The notes below the pieces were generated by a model. That model did not search any database, had not been told where the DNA came from, and saw only the letters and a list, made by a program, of their open reading frames with translations. This document shows positions 8,425 to 17,542 of a stretch of DNA of 50,431 nt, in pieces (within the stretch, counting starts at the first letter, position 1; every line of letters begins with the position of its first letter). Location: IMG/VR virus record IMGVR_UViG_3300006749_000018, positions 1-50,431 of that record. One strand, written 5' to 3'. A program made the position numbers and the translations under genes. The stretch is from a virus.

Positions 8425-9717
8425 TTAAAATCTTTTAAATATGTTTTGTTGTCTTTTTAATTTCTTGCTTCCTCTCTTTACTGTAGTGTCTTCTTTTTGT
8501 TCTACTCCTAAAGAGGCTCCACCGCTATTTACTTGTTCAGTCTTTAATTTTCTGACTGTTTTCTCAATTGTTTTCTGAGCTCCTTTTTCCATAATCTTAC
8601 TTTTGTAACCATCTGGATCTTGTAATAACCAAAGGGCTTCAGATATAAGACTATAATTAGGCTCAACAAATTGATACTTTTCAAGTAAGTGTCCTAACAG
8701 GTTAGTGTTACGTCCACTTACAGAAGGATAATTAGGTTGTACAAGTCCATTATATAACATTGACTGAGTCTTCTTGTCTATTTTTATATCACTCAAAGCT
8801 CCGTCTTTTAATGTATCATATACATTTTGCATATAATCTTTAGATGCTTGTTCTTGTTGTTTCTTTTTCATCTCCTGTTCCTGGAGTTTTTTGGAAACAA
8901 CTTTTTCTTGCATCTTCTGTAACTTAGGTTGAAACTTAAGAGCTTGTTGCTCTAGCTTTCCTAAGTCTTTCCAAACTTCTACTTCCTCTGCTATCTCTTC
9001 TGCTGTACCATATCCGGTTGCAGAAAGGTATTCATGGATTACTCTTTCTTGTCCTCTCTCAGACTTTACATCTATAGTACTAGTTTCTTCAACTTGTGCT
9101 AGTGTCTGAAATAAACCTTTAAGATCTTTACCACCATCAAATACATATCTTGCAGCAATCTTTAATTCATCTGGCAAACTTTCAAAGAACTTAGCGGGAG
9201 TTTCTTTTCTAACTTGGTTTGCCTTTTCTTCCATGTTAGCGTCAATTAACTCTTCCCAATCTTTTGCTGAATAATCAGCTAGAGGTTTGTCATCATCAAA
9301 AGGAACAATCTTGTCAGATTTAATTAGCTTGTCAAATACATCAGCTATTCCTTCTATTTTCTTTCTACCTCTTTTTTTAGTTTCTGTTTCTTCTTCATCT
9401 GTTTCTTCCAAAGAATCTAAAACATCATCTAAAGTTGCAGCTGGTTCCTCTTCCTTTTTTTCTGCTTTTGGTTCCTCTTTAGCTTCTTCAGCTTTAGGTT
9501 CTTCAGCAGCTGGCTCCTCAGCTACAGGCTCTTCAGCCTTTTCTTCTTTTTTATCTAAAAAATCTAAGTCAGCCTTGTCTTTTTTAGAAAAGATATTTTT
9601 TGGTTTTGCTTCTGGAGTTACTATTGCATCAGCATCTGGTGCTGCGGCAAATAACTCATCTAAATTTATATCCACTTTTTCAACAGTAGTGTCCTGTGTT
9701 TTATTCTCTTGTGCCAT
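8425..9717 (-). CDS. Capsid scaffolding protein candidate
   Basis: 430 aa. Residues ~35-115 are a very acidic Ala/Glu/Pro/Lys low-complexity stretch (repeats of AEEP and KAEE). The middle is helical, residues ~255-310 are a Gln/Lys/Glu coiled coil, and the tail is strongly basic (RGSKKLKRQQNIFKRF). A soluble, coiled protein with a basic C-terminus placed right before the major capsid gene is the usual pattern of a scaffold. A 138-nt AT-rich leader (9718-9855) separates it from the portal gene and could carry a promoter, though no clear -33/-7 pair was found. A maturation protease activity is not visible. Confidence 0.65.
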   Translation of the reverse strand: MAQENKTQDTTVEKVDINLDELFAAAPDADAIVTPEAKPKNIFSKKDKADLDFLDKKEEKAEEPVAEEPAAEEPKAEEAKEEPKAEKKEEEPAATLDDVLDSLEETDEEETETKKRGRKKIEGIADVFDKLIKSDKIVPFDDDKPLADYSAKDWEELIDANMEEKANQVRKETPAKFFESLPDELKIAARYVFDGGKDLKGLFQTLAQVEETSTIDVKSERGQERVIHEYLSATGYGTAEEIAEEVEVWKDLGKLEQQALKFQPKLQKMQEKVVSKKLQEQEMKKKQQEQASKDYMQNVYDTLKDGALSDIKIDKKTQSMLYNGLVQPNYPSVSGRNTNLLGHLLEKYQFVEPNYSLISEALWLLQDPDGYKSKIMEKGAQKTIEKTVRKLKTEQVNSGGASLGVEQKEDTTVKRGSKKLKRQQNIFKRF

Positions 9718-9855
9718 AATTGTTGGTTTTAATTAATAATATTATTATGTACATATACAATATAAGAATTAATATTGACATGTAAACTTATAATATTTTA
9801 TTATTTATAACATTTTGTGCAATATATAGCTAACGTTAAAAATCTTTTTTACAAA

Positions 9856-12591
9856 TTAACTTTCTTTGTCATATTTGTTTTTATTCTCTCTTGCTATTTG
9901 TAGATTTTTATTAGCAATATCTCGCTGTGTAGCTAGCTTTTCTCTGTCTATTTGTAGTTTGGCTTGAGCTTGAGCATTCTTCTGAGCGTTCTGCTCTCTT
10001 TTCATGTTCATTTGCTCTCTGTATTGTGAAGTTTGTTGAATATCTTTTAAGGCATCTTGATAGTCTGACTGCTTATTTTCATTTAGGTCCATCATAGATC
10101 CATAACCTGCAGCTCTTATTTCAGCAACTGTAATATTATTTTGTCTTTCTTTATCCGCTTCATTAGACTGATATTCAAGTTTCAACTGATTCTCTTCAGC
10201 TTGAGCTTTCAATTGCTCTTCTTGCATCTGTCTTTGCTGTTGCATTTCTTGTTGTTTCATAGCCTGAGTTTTTTGCTCAGAGTCTTTAAGAATATCAGTT
10301 ACTTCTGCAATTGAATCTGCTTTTAATATATTACCTAAATCATAAATGCTTGCACCCGTAGTATTGTTAGTTAGTGCCATTTGTTTTAACTGCTCTAATA
10401 CTTGTCTATGATTTGTTCTTGTAGTAGCAAAAATATTAAAGTCTCTCATTAATAAATCTGTGCCATTAATTGTAAAATTAACTTTTTCAGCTGCCGTAGA
10501 AATATATTGCAACCTTAAACTTGGAGTGTTGCTGTAGTAGTACTGAGCCAGATCAGTTCTCATTTTGTGTACTCTTGGCATAAGATTATCTGAATGATTT
10601 ATAAAGTAAGTCTCAGTTTGTGCAAATGACTGCTGTAATGCTTGTGTAACACCAGTAGCTGTTTGTTGTGCTACAGGTCCTCCAAGTCTTTGCGGGTTGA
10701 TTCCTATTGCCTCAAAAGCTTGAGACTTAAAATAATTTGCTAGTTGTATCCTTGACATTAATCTATTAGTTTGCTCCATGTTTAGAGTTTGATAATGATT
10801 AAAGTTAGTTGCATTTTCTGTATTTGTTATTGATGTATCAAGAGGTAGCATCTGAAAATCTTTCATTGCTACAAATGCCTTAGCATAATTATTTTTGCCC
10901 CAATCTTCTCCCATACCATGACGTGGTAAAGCATTTTGATCAAACATAATAATTGTACCTAGTTCATCAACAAGTATATCTGCTATTTGATTATTTACCA
11001 TATTGTAACCAACTTGGTAAGCTTTCATTAAATCTACTAAGGATGTAGATCTAGTATTTCTATCAGAAAATACTCTACCTTCAACAGGTAGTTTACAACC
11101 ATATAAAGTTTTATCTCCTTTAAATTGGAAAGGTATTCTTCCTGGTTTTACTTTATCAATCCCTAAATAAATAGGATCAACATTATTACCCATTTCAGAA
11201 CGCCATCCTGTAGGAGAATTTGGACCTATTTTTACACCACCCCATACTTCATTAATCCAAATGTAATCTACATGTTCTCCTTCTAATAAATTTTCTTTTG
11301 TTTTATTTTTGATTAACGTAGTATCATATACAGGCTTCATTGAAACTTTAAATGTTTCATCTACTAGTTCTTGCATAACAGTTCCATCTTTCTTTATGCA
11401 AGTAAGATGACCAACTTTTCTTTGTGTTTTCCAGTAAACTGTGGTTACACGCATAAGATCAGCTTCACCCCATTGCATAACATCTTCCCCTTCATTTAGA
11501 ATTGCACTTACTATATCACCGCCTCTAGCTGGATCATCTGACCAATTGCTTATATATCTTCTAAAGTTTAAACTTGGAGCGTTTGTATTCCAAGCATGTG
11601 ATCTACTTGCATCATAATATGAACCGTCATTCTGATATCCATTAACTTGATACATAGAAGATCTAGCAGGATATATTTTGTTTAAAGACTTTAATTGTTT
11701 TTCATTCATCAAATATCCATACTTATCAATAACATCTGACACAGTCATAAGATCCATCTTACCTGCATAGTTTGAATCAGATATATATCTTGTCTCTGGA
11801 GACTTTTGATAAAAAGTTAAAACAGGATTCCATAATTCTACATCATAATCATCTTCTAGCATTCTAAAATGCCAAAACTCTCTATCAGCAATAAGCATAT
11901 CTCTAAAAGCTCTTTCTTCAAGTTCTTGCATTTTAAATCTTTCAATGTCTACATTCATTTGATGAGTAGCCCATTCTTCAACCATACTTCTATAAGACTT
12001 ACTAAAAAAATCTTCTATTTCAGGTAGTGATTTAATCTTTTGTGGATCCATCATTTCCTTTGCTTCTTCAGAACCAGGATTAAGACCCATCTCTAACATC
12101 TTCATCAATTGTTTTTTTTGTGCGTCCGCAAGTAAGTTCTGTTCTACCAAGGCTCTTTTTGATTCTAACATCTCATTGTATGATGTATCATCTACAGCCC
12201 TAAACTGAACTTTTGAAAATCTTTTTGAAAACTCTCCACTAAGTACATTAACTACATTTGGGATAATAGGATAAAACTTTAATTCAAGTGCTGACTCATC
12301 TTCTTTAGTTAAGACATCCATAAGATCTTTATGGTCATTGTCTTCTTCAATGATATAATCTTTTTTGTCTATAATACCTTTGGCAAGTTTATAGTTTTTT
12401 AATAGCTTTCTTGCATTTCTACGCAGGAATTCCATTCCTTGTAACTCAAGCCAATCTAAATTCCAAGCTGACCAGTCATCATTCTTTTTGTTAGCCGGTA
12501 AAAACTGGATTGGTTGTGTTAAGGATGAAGATACATGACCTCCCTCTTTTTTGGCTCCTGCCTTGAGTTGCATTGCATTAAATACTCTCAT
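9856..12591 (-). CDS. Portal protein, crAss-like
   Basis: 911 aa, larger than most phage portals but similar in size to those of crAss-like phages. The order terminase, portal, scaffold, capsid supports the call. Residues ~30-110 contain the helical portal start (LDWLELQGMEFLRRNARK and PNVVNVLSGEFSKR). The middle contains the clip/stem-like region with QVGYNMVNNQIADIL and GINPQRLGGPVAQQTATG near residues 560-680. From ~755 to the end there is a long Gln/Glu/Lys coiled coil (barrel or crown extension). The start lies 1 nt after the terminase stop. It forms the dodecameric DNA gate and binds the terminase during packaging. Confidence 0.85.
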   Translation of the reverse strand: MRVFNAMQLKAGAKKEGGHVSSSLTQPIQFLPANKKNDDWSAWNLDWLELQGMEFLRRNARKLLKNYKLAKGIIDKKDYIIEEDNDHKDLMDVLTKEDESALELKFYPIIPNVVNVLSGEFSKRFSKVQFRAVDDTSYNEMLESKRALVEQNLLADAQKKQLMKMLEMGLNPGSEEAKEMMDPQKIKSLPEIEDFFSKSYRSMVEEWATHQMNVDIERFKMQELEERAFRDMLIADREFWHFRMLEDDYDVELWNPVLTFYQKSPETRYISDSNYAGKMDLMTVSDVIDKYGYLMNEKQLKSLNKIYPARSSMYQVNGYQNDGSYYDASRSHAWNTNAPSLNFRRYISNWSDDPARGGDIVSAILNEGEDVMQWGEADLMRVTTVYWKTQRKVGHLTCIKKDGTVMQELVDETFKVSMKPVYDTTLIKNKTKENLLEGEHVDYIWINEVWGGVKIGPNSPTGWRSEMGNNVDPIYLGIDKVKPGRIPFQFKGDKTLYGCKLPVEGRVFSDRNTRSTSLVDLMKAYQVGYNMVNNQIADILVDELGTIIMFDQNALPRHGMGEDWGKNNYAKAFVAMKDFQMLPLDTSITNTENATNFNHYQTLNMEQTNRLMSRIQLANYFKSQAFEAIGINPQRLGGPVAQQTATGVTQALQQSFAQTETYFINHSDNLMPRVHKMRTDLAQYYYSNTPSLRLQYISTAAEKVNFTINGTDLLMRDFNIFATTRTNHRQVLEQLKQMALTNNTTGASIYDLGNILKADSIAEVTDILKDSEQKTQAMKQQEMQQQRQMQEEQLKAQAEENQLKLEYQSNEADKERQNNITVAEIRAAGYGSMMDLNENKQSDYQDALKDIQQTSQYREQMNMKREQNAQKNAQAQAKLQIDREKLATQRDIANKNLQIARENKNKYDKES

Positions 12592-12592
12592 G

Positions 12593-14776
12593 CTATCTTA
12601 TATTTTTAAATCCTGATCTTTTTTTGGTTCTTCCTATGCCTTTATTGCGTCCCAAATTTCTAAACGCACTATACTTTAATTTATACAAATTTTCTTGATT
12701 ATCCAAGGATTTTGATGTTGATTCACGCCTTTTAAGGTATCCTCTATTAGATTGTTGCACTTTTGCAAAAGCTATTAGTGCAGAGAAGGCTACAAGTCTA
12801 TCTACGTTAAGTCCAGGATAATAAGCTAACATTTCCTTTAATAACATAGGATCTGGTATTCTTTCAACACCAAGCGTTTGACTAATAACAGAACCATTTA
12901 TATCAGTTTCCTCATCAATCTGTTCTCTTATAAATTCTATTGCGTATGATATTAAATGATTTTTAAAAAGTGTTCCTGTATTCTTCCATCCATATTCTTG
13001 ATATACTGTTCTGTTTGAACCAAGATCTTTTAAAAATAAAATTTGTTGTTTTGGCACTAACCATTTTTGTTTTCTTTTGGCAATCATATGCTGTATAAAT
13101 AATGATATATTATTTTCTACAACAGTCCATGCTTTATACCACTCAATGATTTTTTCTAACTGCTCATGAGTTTTGTTTATATCATCATACCTACCACACC
13201 AAGCAGCAACAATTTTATCTTTTTCTATAATAGTTTCTATACCGTCCGGTGTCTCTCTTCTTATCTCAACAGGATTTTTATAAACAAATATACTACACAA
13301 AGAATCTGATGTAGTTGTTTTACCTTCTGATACCGGGTCAACAGAAGCATAATACATTCCAAAATCAGGATTTTTAATGGGTCTTTCCCATACAACTAGT
13401 ACCCCTTCTTTGTTAGTAGCTTTTTTATCTACAGGAAACTTACTAATAGGTAATCTGTTACTTCTTTTAGCTACTATACCTTCTTGTTCCCATTCTAATT
13501 CTATATGCTCATAACTGTAATCTTTGTCAATTATTTTTCTCATTTGCTTTTGTAGTATACCTTGAGGAAATATAGATTGTTTTCTGTAGGCAAAAGCTTC
13601 TGCTATATTCATAGGCTTCTGAGAAATCCTTAGTTGAAACTGCTCAGGAGATAATTCTGACTTCCATCTTTTTCTTTCAACATTAATGGATTCAAGTGCT
13701 TCTTCTATTTTACTATTTCCAAAATCATCAATGTAAGGAGGCATTGACCACTGTTCTGGTATAAACAGACCTGCTAGCCCTGAAGTGCCGTCAGCGTCCA
13801 TTAAATTAGTTTCTACAGCGTATATATCATTTACTGTAGGATTAAGAATCATTTCTTTGAGCGGATTGCATTGTTCCAGATCACCAACTGAACCAGCAGC
13901 TATAAACATACCAGTTGTCATCATACCTGAAGACATAGCAGGTCTAAGATATTCATAAGTATCCATCATCTTTGGAGCAATACCTGCTTCTTCATGAAAA
14001 AAGTAAGTTGTAGGTCCACCAACTCCAGTAGTTGCATTCTTTTCAAATGATGCTCCTTGAATTTTAGATTTTAAACCACGGGCTGTTTTTCTATTGTTTA
14101 CACGGACTTCAATCTTTTGTTCCCATAGTAAAACTTTTTCTGGTGTTGATGGTCTATACCAAGCTGTGTGTTCATTAAGAAATGTTTTGTACTCATCTAA
14201 AAACTTCCAAGAACCTTTATCATTTATGTAATCTTTTAGTGATGCACCTATCTTACACACAGATCCCTCTTCAAACCAATAAGTATTTATAACCTTGGCC
14301 ATATGAAAATATGATGATGCTATCTGACGTTTCTTTAATATTGCACAGTGTTTATTATTAAGCTCTGCTAATATCTCATATAAAGCCATATGGTACTGAG
14401 CATCTCTTACTTTTGCAAAACCATATTTTTTTTCTTCTTTATCATATATAGGCAAAAAATTAAGCCACATATAATAATCTCTAGTTACAAACCAAGTCTT
14501 TTTATTTACTGTGTATATTACACCATTTCTGCATTTGTTTTTTTGATCATCCCAATATGCCATAAAGTCTTTAGACCTAAAAGGAGAACCACAATAGAAA
14601 CCATCTTCATTAAATCTGCGTGCTTCTGCATTAAACAAAAAAGCAGTTTCATTAAAATCATATTTGCCTGGTTCAGAAAAAATAGATAATACAAATTTGG
14701 CTAAGTCTTCTTCAGACTTAAATTCAGTGGTAGTCCACTCTCCATCTTTGTATGTTGGGATAGATTTACTCATCAA
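12593..14776 (-). CDS. terL: Terminase large subunit (packaging ATPase and nuclease)
   Basis: 727 aa. The ATPase domain lies in the N-terminal half. The position of the Walker A loop is taken by a degenerate KKRQIASSYFHMAK (about 148-161) without a GKT/GKS. Walker B is TYFFHEEAG (258-265, catalytic Glu pair). The RNase H-like nuclease starts at YYASVDPVSEG with Asp480, and the C-terminal PDPMLLKEM-LNVDRLVAFSALIAF segment supplies the last acidic residues. It cuts concatemers and pumps DNA through the portal. It overlaps the GroES gene by 11 nt. No small terminase subunit was recognised nearby; the 172-aa gene at 15059-15577 is a candidate by position only. Confidence 0.88.
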   Translation of the reverse strand: MMSKSIPTYKDGEWTTTEFKSEEDLAKFVLSIFSEPGKYDFNETAFLFNAEARRFNEDGFYCGSPFRSKDFMAYWDDQKNKCRNGVIYTVNKKTWFVTRDYYMWLNFLPIYDKEEKKYGFAKVRDAQYHMALYEILAELNNKHCAILKKRQIASSYFHMAKVINTYWFEEGSVCKIGASLKDYINDKGSWKFLDEYKTFLNEHTAWYRPSTPEKVLLWEQKIEVRVNNRKTARGLKSKIQGASFEKNATTGVGGPTTYFFHEEAGIAPKMMDTYEYLRPAMSSGMMTTGMFIAAGSVGDLEQCNPLKEMILNPTVNDIYAVETNLMDADGTSGLAGLFIPEQWSMPPYIDDFGNSKIEEALESINVERKRWKSELSPEQFQLRISQKPMNIAEAFAYRKQSIFPQGILQKQMRKIIDKDYSYEHIELEWEQEGIVAKRSNRLPISKFPVDKKATNKEGVLVVWERPIKNPDFGMYYASVDPVSEGKTTTSDSLCSIFVYKNPVEIRRETPDGIETIIEKDKIVAAWCGRYDDINKTHEQLEKIIEWYKAWTVVENNISLFIQHMIAKRKQKWLVPKQQILFLKDLGSNRTVYQEYGWKNTGTLFKNHLISYAIEFIREQIDEETDINGSVISQTLGVERIPDPMLLKEMLAYYPGLNVDRLVAFSALIAFAKVQQSNRGYLKRRESTSKSLDNQENLYKLKYSAFRNLGRNKGIGRTKKRSGFKNIR

Positions 14777-15044
14777 CTAAAACAGCAAATATATCACCTG
14801 CTGCTATTAGTAAGTGATCTTCTCCTTCATGTTTCATTTTGGTAGGTAATGCATAGTCTGCATATTGTATACAATCACCTACTTTTACCTCATCAACTTC
14901 TTTACCTACTGCAATAACATGACCTTTTAGTTCATCTTGTCTTTGACTTTCTGGTATCATAATGCTTGTTCCTGCAAAGTATGCATCTGCATCTTTCTTT
15001 TTGATAAGTACTCTTTTACCTACTGGTATTACTTTGGTTTTCAT
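14766..15044 (-). CDS. groES: GroES-like co-chaperonin (Cpn10)
   Basis: 92 aa, the usual Cpn10 length. It has the N-terminal strand VIPVGKRVLIKKK, a flexible loop around residues 19-34 (YFAGTSIMIPESQ) in the position of the GroEL-binding mobile loop, GHVIAVGKEV and VKVGDCIQYADYA, and the terminal LLIAAGDIFAVL. It should cap the host GroEL ring, as T4 gp31 does, to fold the phage capsid protein. It overlaps terL by 11 nt in the head operon, which fits a capsid-folding role. No GroEL is encoded in the window. Confidence 0.88.
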   Translation of the reverse strand: MKTKVIPVGKRVLIKKKDADAYFAGTSIMIPESQRQDELKGHVIAVGKEVDEVKVGDCIQYADYALPTKMKHEGEDHLLIAAGDIFAVLVDE

Positions 15045-15058
15045 AATTTAAATTTAAT

Positions 15059-15577
15059 TTACATTTGATCATAAGCAAGACCTTGTCCACCGCGGACAGA
15101 ACTTTCTTGCTCAGATTTCATATCAGTAAATGCTCCCTTGTATGATTGTCTAATTTGTTCAAACTTTGAAGCAGCATTTACCATTGAGTTAATATTACCA
15201 TCTCTTCCATGCTCTATCTGTGTAACTTCCATGTACTTAGCAAGTCTATCAAGCATAGATTTGATACCCACGTATGCTCTATACGTTGGTGTTTCATATA
15301 ATTTTTTACACATATCTAATGCGTATCTAATTTTAGAATCTTCTGTAGACTCTTCTAATTCTATTTCTTCAATTATTATATCTTCTTTTTCATGCTCAGG
15401 TAAATTAAAAAAAGGATTTAAATCTGGATTAGGGCATGACATATAAAACAAGTATTGATATACTTGCATATATGTTTCAGGATAAGTTTTCATTATTTCT
15501 TTTAAAAACTTTATTGTATAGCAATGTTCTGTAGGTACTGCTTTGCCATTTTGTATATCAAATATTCTAACAATCAT
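15059..15577 (-). CDS. Conserved hypothetical protein upstream of groES-terL
   Basis: 172 aa, no known motif recognised. The N-terminus (MIVRIFDIQNGKAVPTEHCYTIKFLKEIM) is followed by an acidic central stretch (DIIIEEIELEESTED) and a helical C-terminus (RYALDMCKKLYETPTYRAYVG). The C-terminal tail is polar (EQESSVRGGQGLAYDQM). It lies 14 nt from groES in the packaging and folding operon, so it may be a packaging cofactor such as a small terminase subunit, but nothing in the sequence proves it. Confidence 0.5.
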   Translation of the reverse strand: MIVRIFDIQNGKAVPTEHCYTIKFLKEIMKTYPETYMQVYQYLFYMSCPNPDLNPFFNLPEHEKEDIIIEEIELEESTEDSKIRYALDMCKKLYETPTYRAYVGIKSMLDRLAKYMEVTQIEHGRDGNINSMVNAASKFEQIRQSYKGAFTDMKSEQESSVRGGQGLAYDQM

Positions 15578-15716
15578 AATATAAAATTAAAGAGACATCC
15601 ATTATTCCTAAATATAAAACATGCTCAATAGAACATGAGTCTTCATTTATATAGTTTCTATATCCAAGTAAAAACCCTGGTACTATACCCATATTAATTT
15701 CCCAACGTTGTAACAT
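15567..15716 (-). CDS. Small conserved phage protein, 49 aa
   Basis: ATG at 15716, TAG at 15567-15569. The start overlaps the stop of the 208-aa gene (TAATG) and the end overlaps the next start by 11 nt, so it fills the gap exactly. The product has WEINMGIVPGFLLGYRNY, a central acidic EDSCSIEH and HVLYLGIMDVSLILYY. This resembles small uncharacterised proteins of other marine phages, from memory. The hydrophobic stretches are short and better fit a compact beta fold than membrane insertion. Function unknown. Confidence 0.6.
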   Translation of the reverse strand: MLQRWEINMGIVPGFLLGYRNYINEDSCSIEHVLYLGIMDVSLILYYDC

Positions 15717-16342
15717 TATTCATATATTTTGTCAAGATCAATACACACAAGTGGCCAACCAGTTTGAACATATCCATTAATTACCCTAATTGAATGAGTT
15801 GGCGCAGTTCCTGTTAGTGTAACACCATAATAACCATCACTCAATAATGTAGTACCATCATTTAAAAATACTTTATTACCTGCTGCTGGTAAACTATTTG
15901 CTGTACCATTATGTTTATAAGTTTGGTTCGTAATAGAACTACATGCTCCATTAAAAACTGTAACAGTACTAGACGTGTATGCTACTGTACCTGTATTACC
16001 AGTGCCTGTATTACCTCCTTGGTTACCATTACCTTGTCCGCCCCCTTGGTCAACTGTATCACCACTACCTACTGTAACAGGTGAATATGCATTTTCATTC
16101 ATAAGTGCTACAAGTTGAGCGTAAGGTTGTTTAACTACAACAAAACCAGCACCATCTTTCAAAAAAACTTCATTAACATCTTTAACCCATGTTTTTGTTT
16201 GAATGTCCCAGTGTGGTCTTACCATTGAAATAAGTTCTGAATGAACAGTCATTTCTTGTGGATAGTCACATACTACTTTAGGATGTCCATTATTATCTAT
16301 TTGGACATAAGGTATTACAGTCATTAATGTTATTTTAGGCAT
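15716..16342 (-). CDS. Hypothetical two-domain protein with Gly/Asn/Thr linker
   Basis: 208 aa. The N-terminal ~85 residues are a mixed domain. A Gly/Asn/Gln/Thr-rich linker spans about residues 96-118. A C-terminal domain of ~85 residues (TVTVFNGACSS through GWPLVCIDLDKIYE) looks like a small beta domain. This pattern, a domain and flexible linker followed by a surface-type beta domain, suits a minor virion or fibre-associated protein. It lies among non-structural minus genes, so this is only inferred. Its start overlaps the nuclease gene by 8 nt. Confidence 0.5.
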   Translation of the reverse strand: MPKITLMTVIPYVQIDNNGHPKVVCDYPQEMTVHSELISMVRPHWDIQTKTWVKDVNEVFLKDGAGFVVVKQPYAQLVALMNENAYSPVTVGSGDTVDQGGGQGNGNQGGNTGTGNTGTVAYTSSTVTVFNGACSSITNQTYKHNGTANSLPAAGNKVFLNDGTTLLSDGYYGVTLTGTAPTHSIRVINGYVQTGWPLVCIDLDKIYE

Positions 16343-17153
16343 TTTTATTTTCTTTAAGCCATTTAATAAGTTGAACTACTTCATCCTTAAGATATGGCAA
16401 GTTATACATTTTTATGTCTTCTATTACTGGTTCCCCATCTACGTGTTCATTGATAGGATAACCATTAGAATCTGTTCCAACTTGTTTAAATTTAACATGT
16501 TGAATTTTAAGATTTCCAACCTTTAGTTTAGGGTTGTGCTTTTTAATAATATACGCATAAATACTCAATTGTAAGTTATAATGATTCAAATTACAATCAT
16601 CTAAATGACTTACTGGATTATACATCTTGCTGGTTATACCCTCCCAATTAGTAAATCCTTTTTCTTTTATCTCTTTATTTGTTTTGTAATCAGTGATGTT
16701 TATATACCCATTTACAATCTCTACTAAATCAGCCTGCCCACATAAACCTGCTGACTTTAGATATACTAATAACTCAGGATAAATACCACTAACTAGCTTT
16801 TGATCTAGTGCTATTTTAGCACCTTCCTCATTAAACTCAGCTCTAAATATTGGTAGTGTAGAACCATATCTTTTTATATTATCAAACTGTATCATGTCTG
16901 CTTCTCTTTGATCATGATAAAAATTACCTAGTTTTATTGCTCTGTCTGTTTCATTTTTCCAAGCTTGTAGTATTTCTTTTTCTGTCATACCAAACCACTT
17001 AGAACGTTTATTCTTAGAAGATTTTTTAGCTTGTGCTTTTGCATCAAACTTAGGTTTAAACATACCTATAAAACCAGTAACGCTAGTCCAATTTATTTTA
17101 TCTTGATCAGTGCTTTCATAAAGGTGACCTTCTTCTTTGAATACAATTGCCAT
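16335..17153 (-). CDS. PD-(D/E)XK family nuclease
   Basis: 272 aa. The motifs fit the PD-(D/E)XK (Cas4/RecB-like) fold: GNFYHDQRE near residues 76-84 (the GxxxH-type motif), CGQADLVEIVNG near 138-149 with the catalytic Asp, INITDYKTNKE near 151-161 (D-x-K motif), and LNHYNLQLSIYAYII near 189-203 (QxxxY motif). It probably cleaves or processes DNA ends, in phage recombination or host DNA breakdown. It is encoded in the late arm rather than with the replication genes; a second member of the fold is at 41387-42373. Confidence 0.75.
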   Translation of the reverse strand: MAIVFKEEGHLYESTDQDKINWTSVTGFIGMFKPKFDAKAQAKKSSKNKRSKWFGMTEKEILQAWKNETDRAIKLGNFYHDQREADMIQFDNIKRYGSTLPIFRAEFNEEGAKIALDQKLVSGIYPELLVYLKSAGLCGQADLVEIVNGYINITDYKTNKEIKEKGFTNWEGITSKMYNPVSHLDDCNLNHYNLQLSIYAYIIKKHNPKLKVGNLKIQHVKFKQVGTDSNGYPINEHVDGEPVIEDIKMYNLPYLKDEVVQLIKWLKENKNA

Positions 17154-17233
17154 CTTAGTAACTTATTGATGTATACCACATGCCATTTTGAGCATTTATG
17201 TTATACGTTGTTTTATTTTCTTTATATATATAA

Positions 17234-17542
17234 TTAATCATTATCTATTAATTTTTGTTCTTCTAATTCTGTAAGTAATGCTTCCCATTTTCCTGCTGGA
17301 CATTCTGATGACATAGATCTTGACTTCCATTTCATAGAACAACCACACAAAGAACAACAAGGCTGTGTGCCTGGCGCCATACATTTACTTCCTTCTGTAT
17401 CAAACTCTTTACAGGACTCACATATTTTAATTCTAGATGCAGCAATTTTTTCTACATACTCAGTTCTAAAAATATCATTTTTAATACCATCATAAATTTG
17501 ATCTATGTTTTTAAGTGCATTAATGTATTTACTTATTGGCAT
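17234..17542 (-). CDS. Zinc-ribbon-like protein
   Basis: 102 aa. Residues ~35-85 hold eight cysteines in pairs: CESC, then C, then CCSLCGC and ECPAGKW, suggesting two bound zinc ions. The N-terminus is a helix. Proteins with the SxECPxGKW ending are frequent in marine phages and have no assigned function. Overlaps the HU/IHF-like gene by 14 nt, so the two are coupled. May act in DNA binding or as a small transcription factor; unproven. Confidence 0.65.
   Translation of the reverse strand: MPISKYINALKNIDQIYDGIKNDIFRTEYVEKIAASRIKICESCKEFDTEGSKCMAPGTQPCCSLCGCSMKWKSRSMSSECPAGKWEALLTELEEQKLIDND

Noticed and set aside
9287-9736. 149-codon plus-strand frame opposite the scaffold gene
   Set aside because: It is the mirror of the Glu/Ala/Lys-rich low-complexity segment and gives a Ser/Phe-rich chain with no leader or family signal.
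9826-9838. ATATAGCTAACGT shared with the stem-loop at 21427
   Set aside because: A 13-base match is expected by chance many times in an AT-rich genome of this size, and it lacks the paired arm here.
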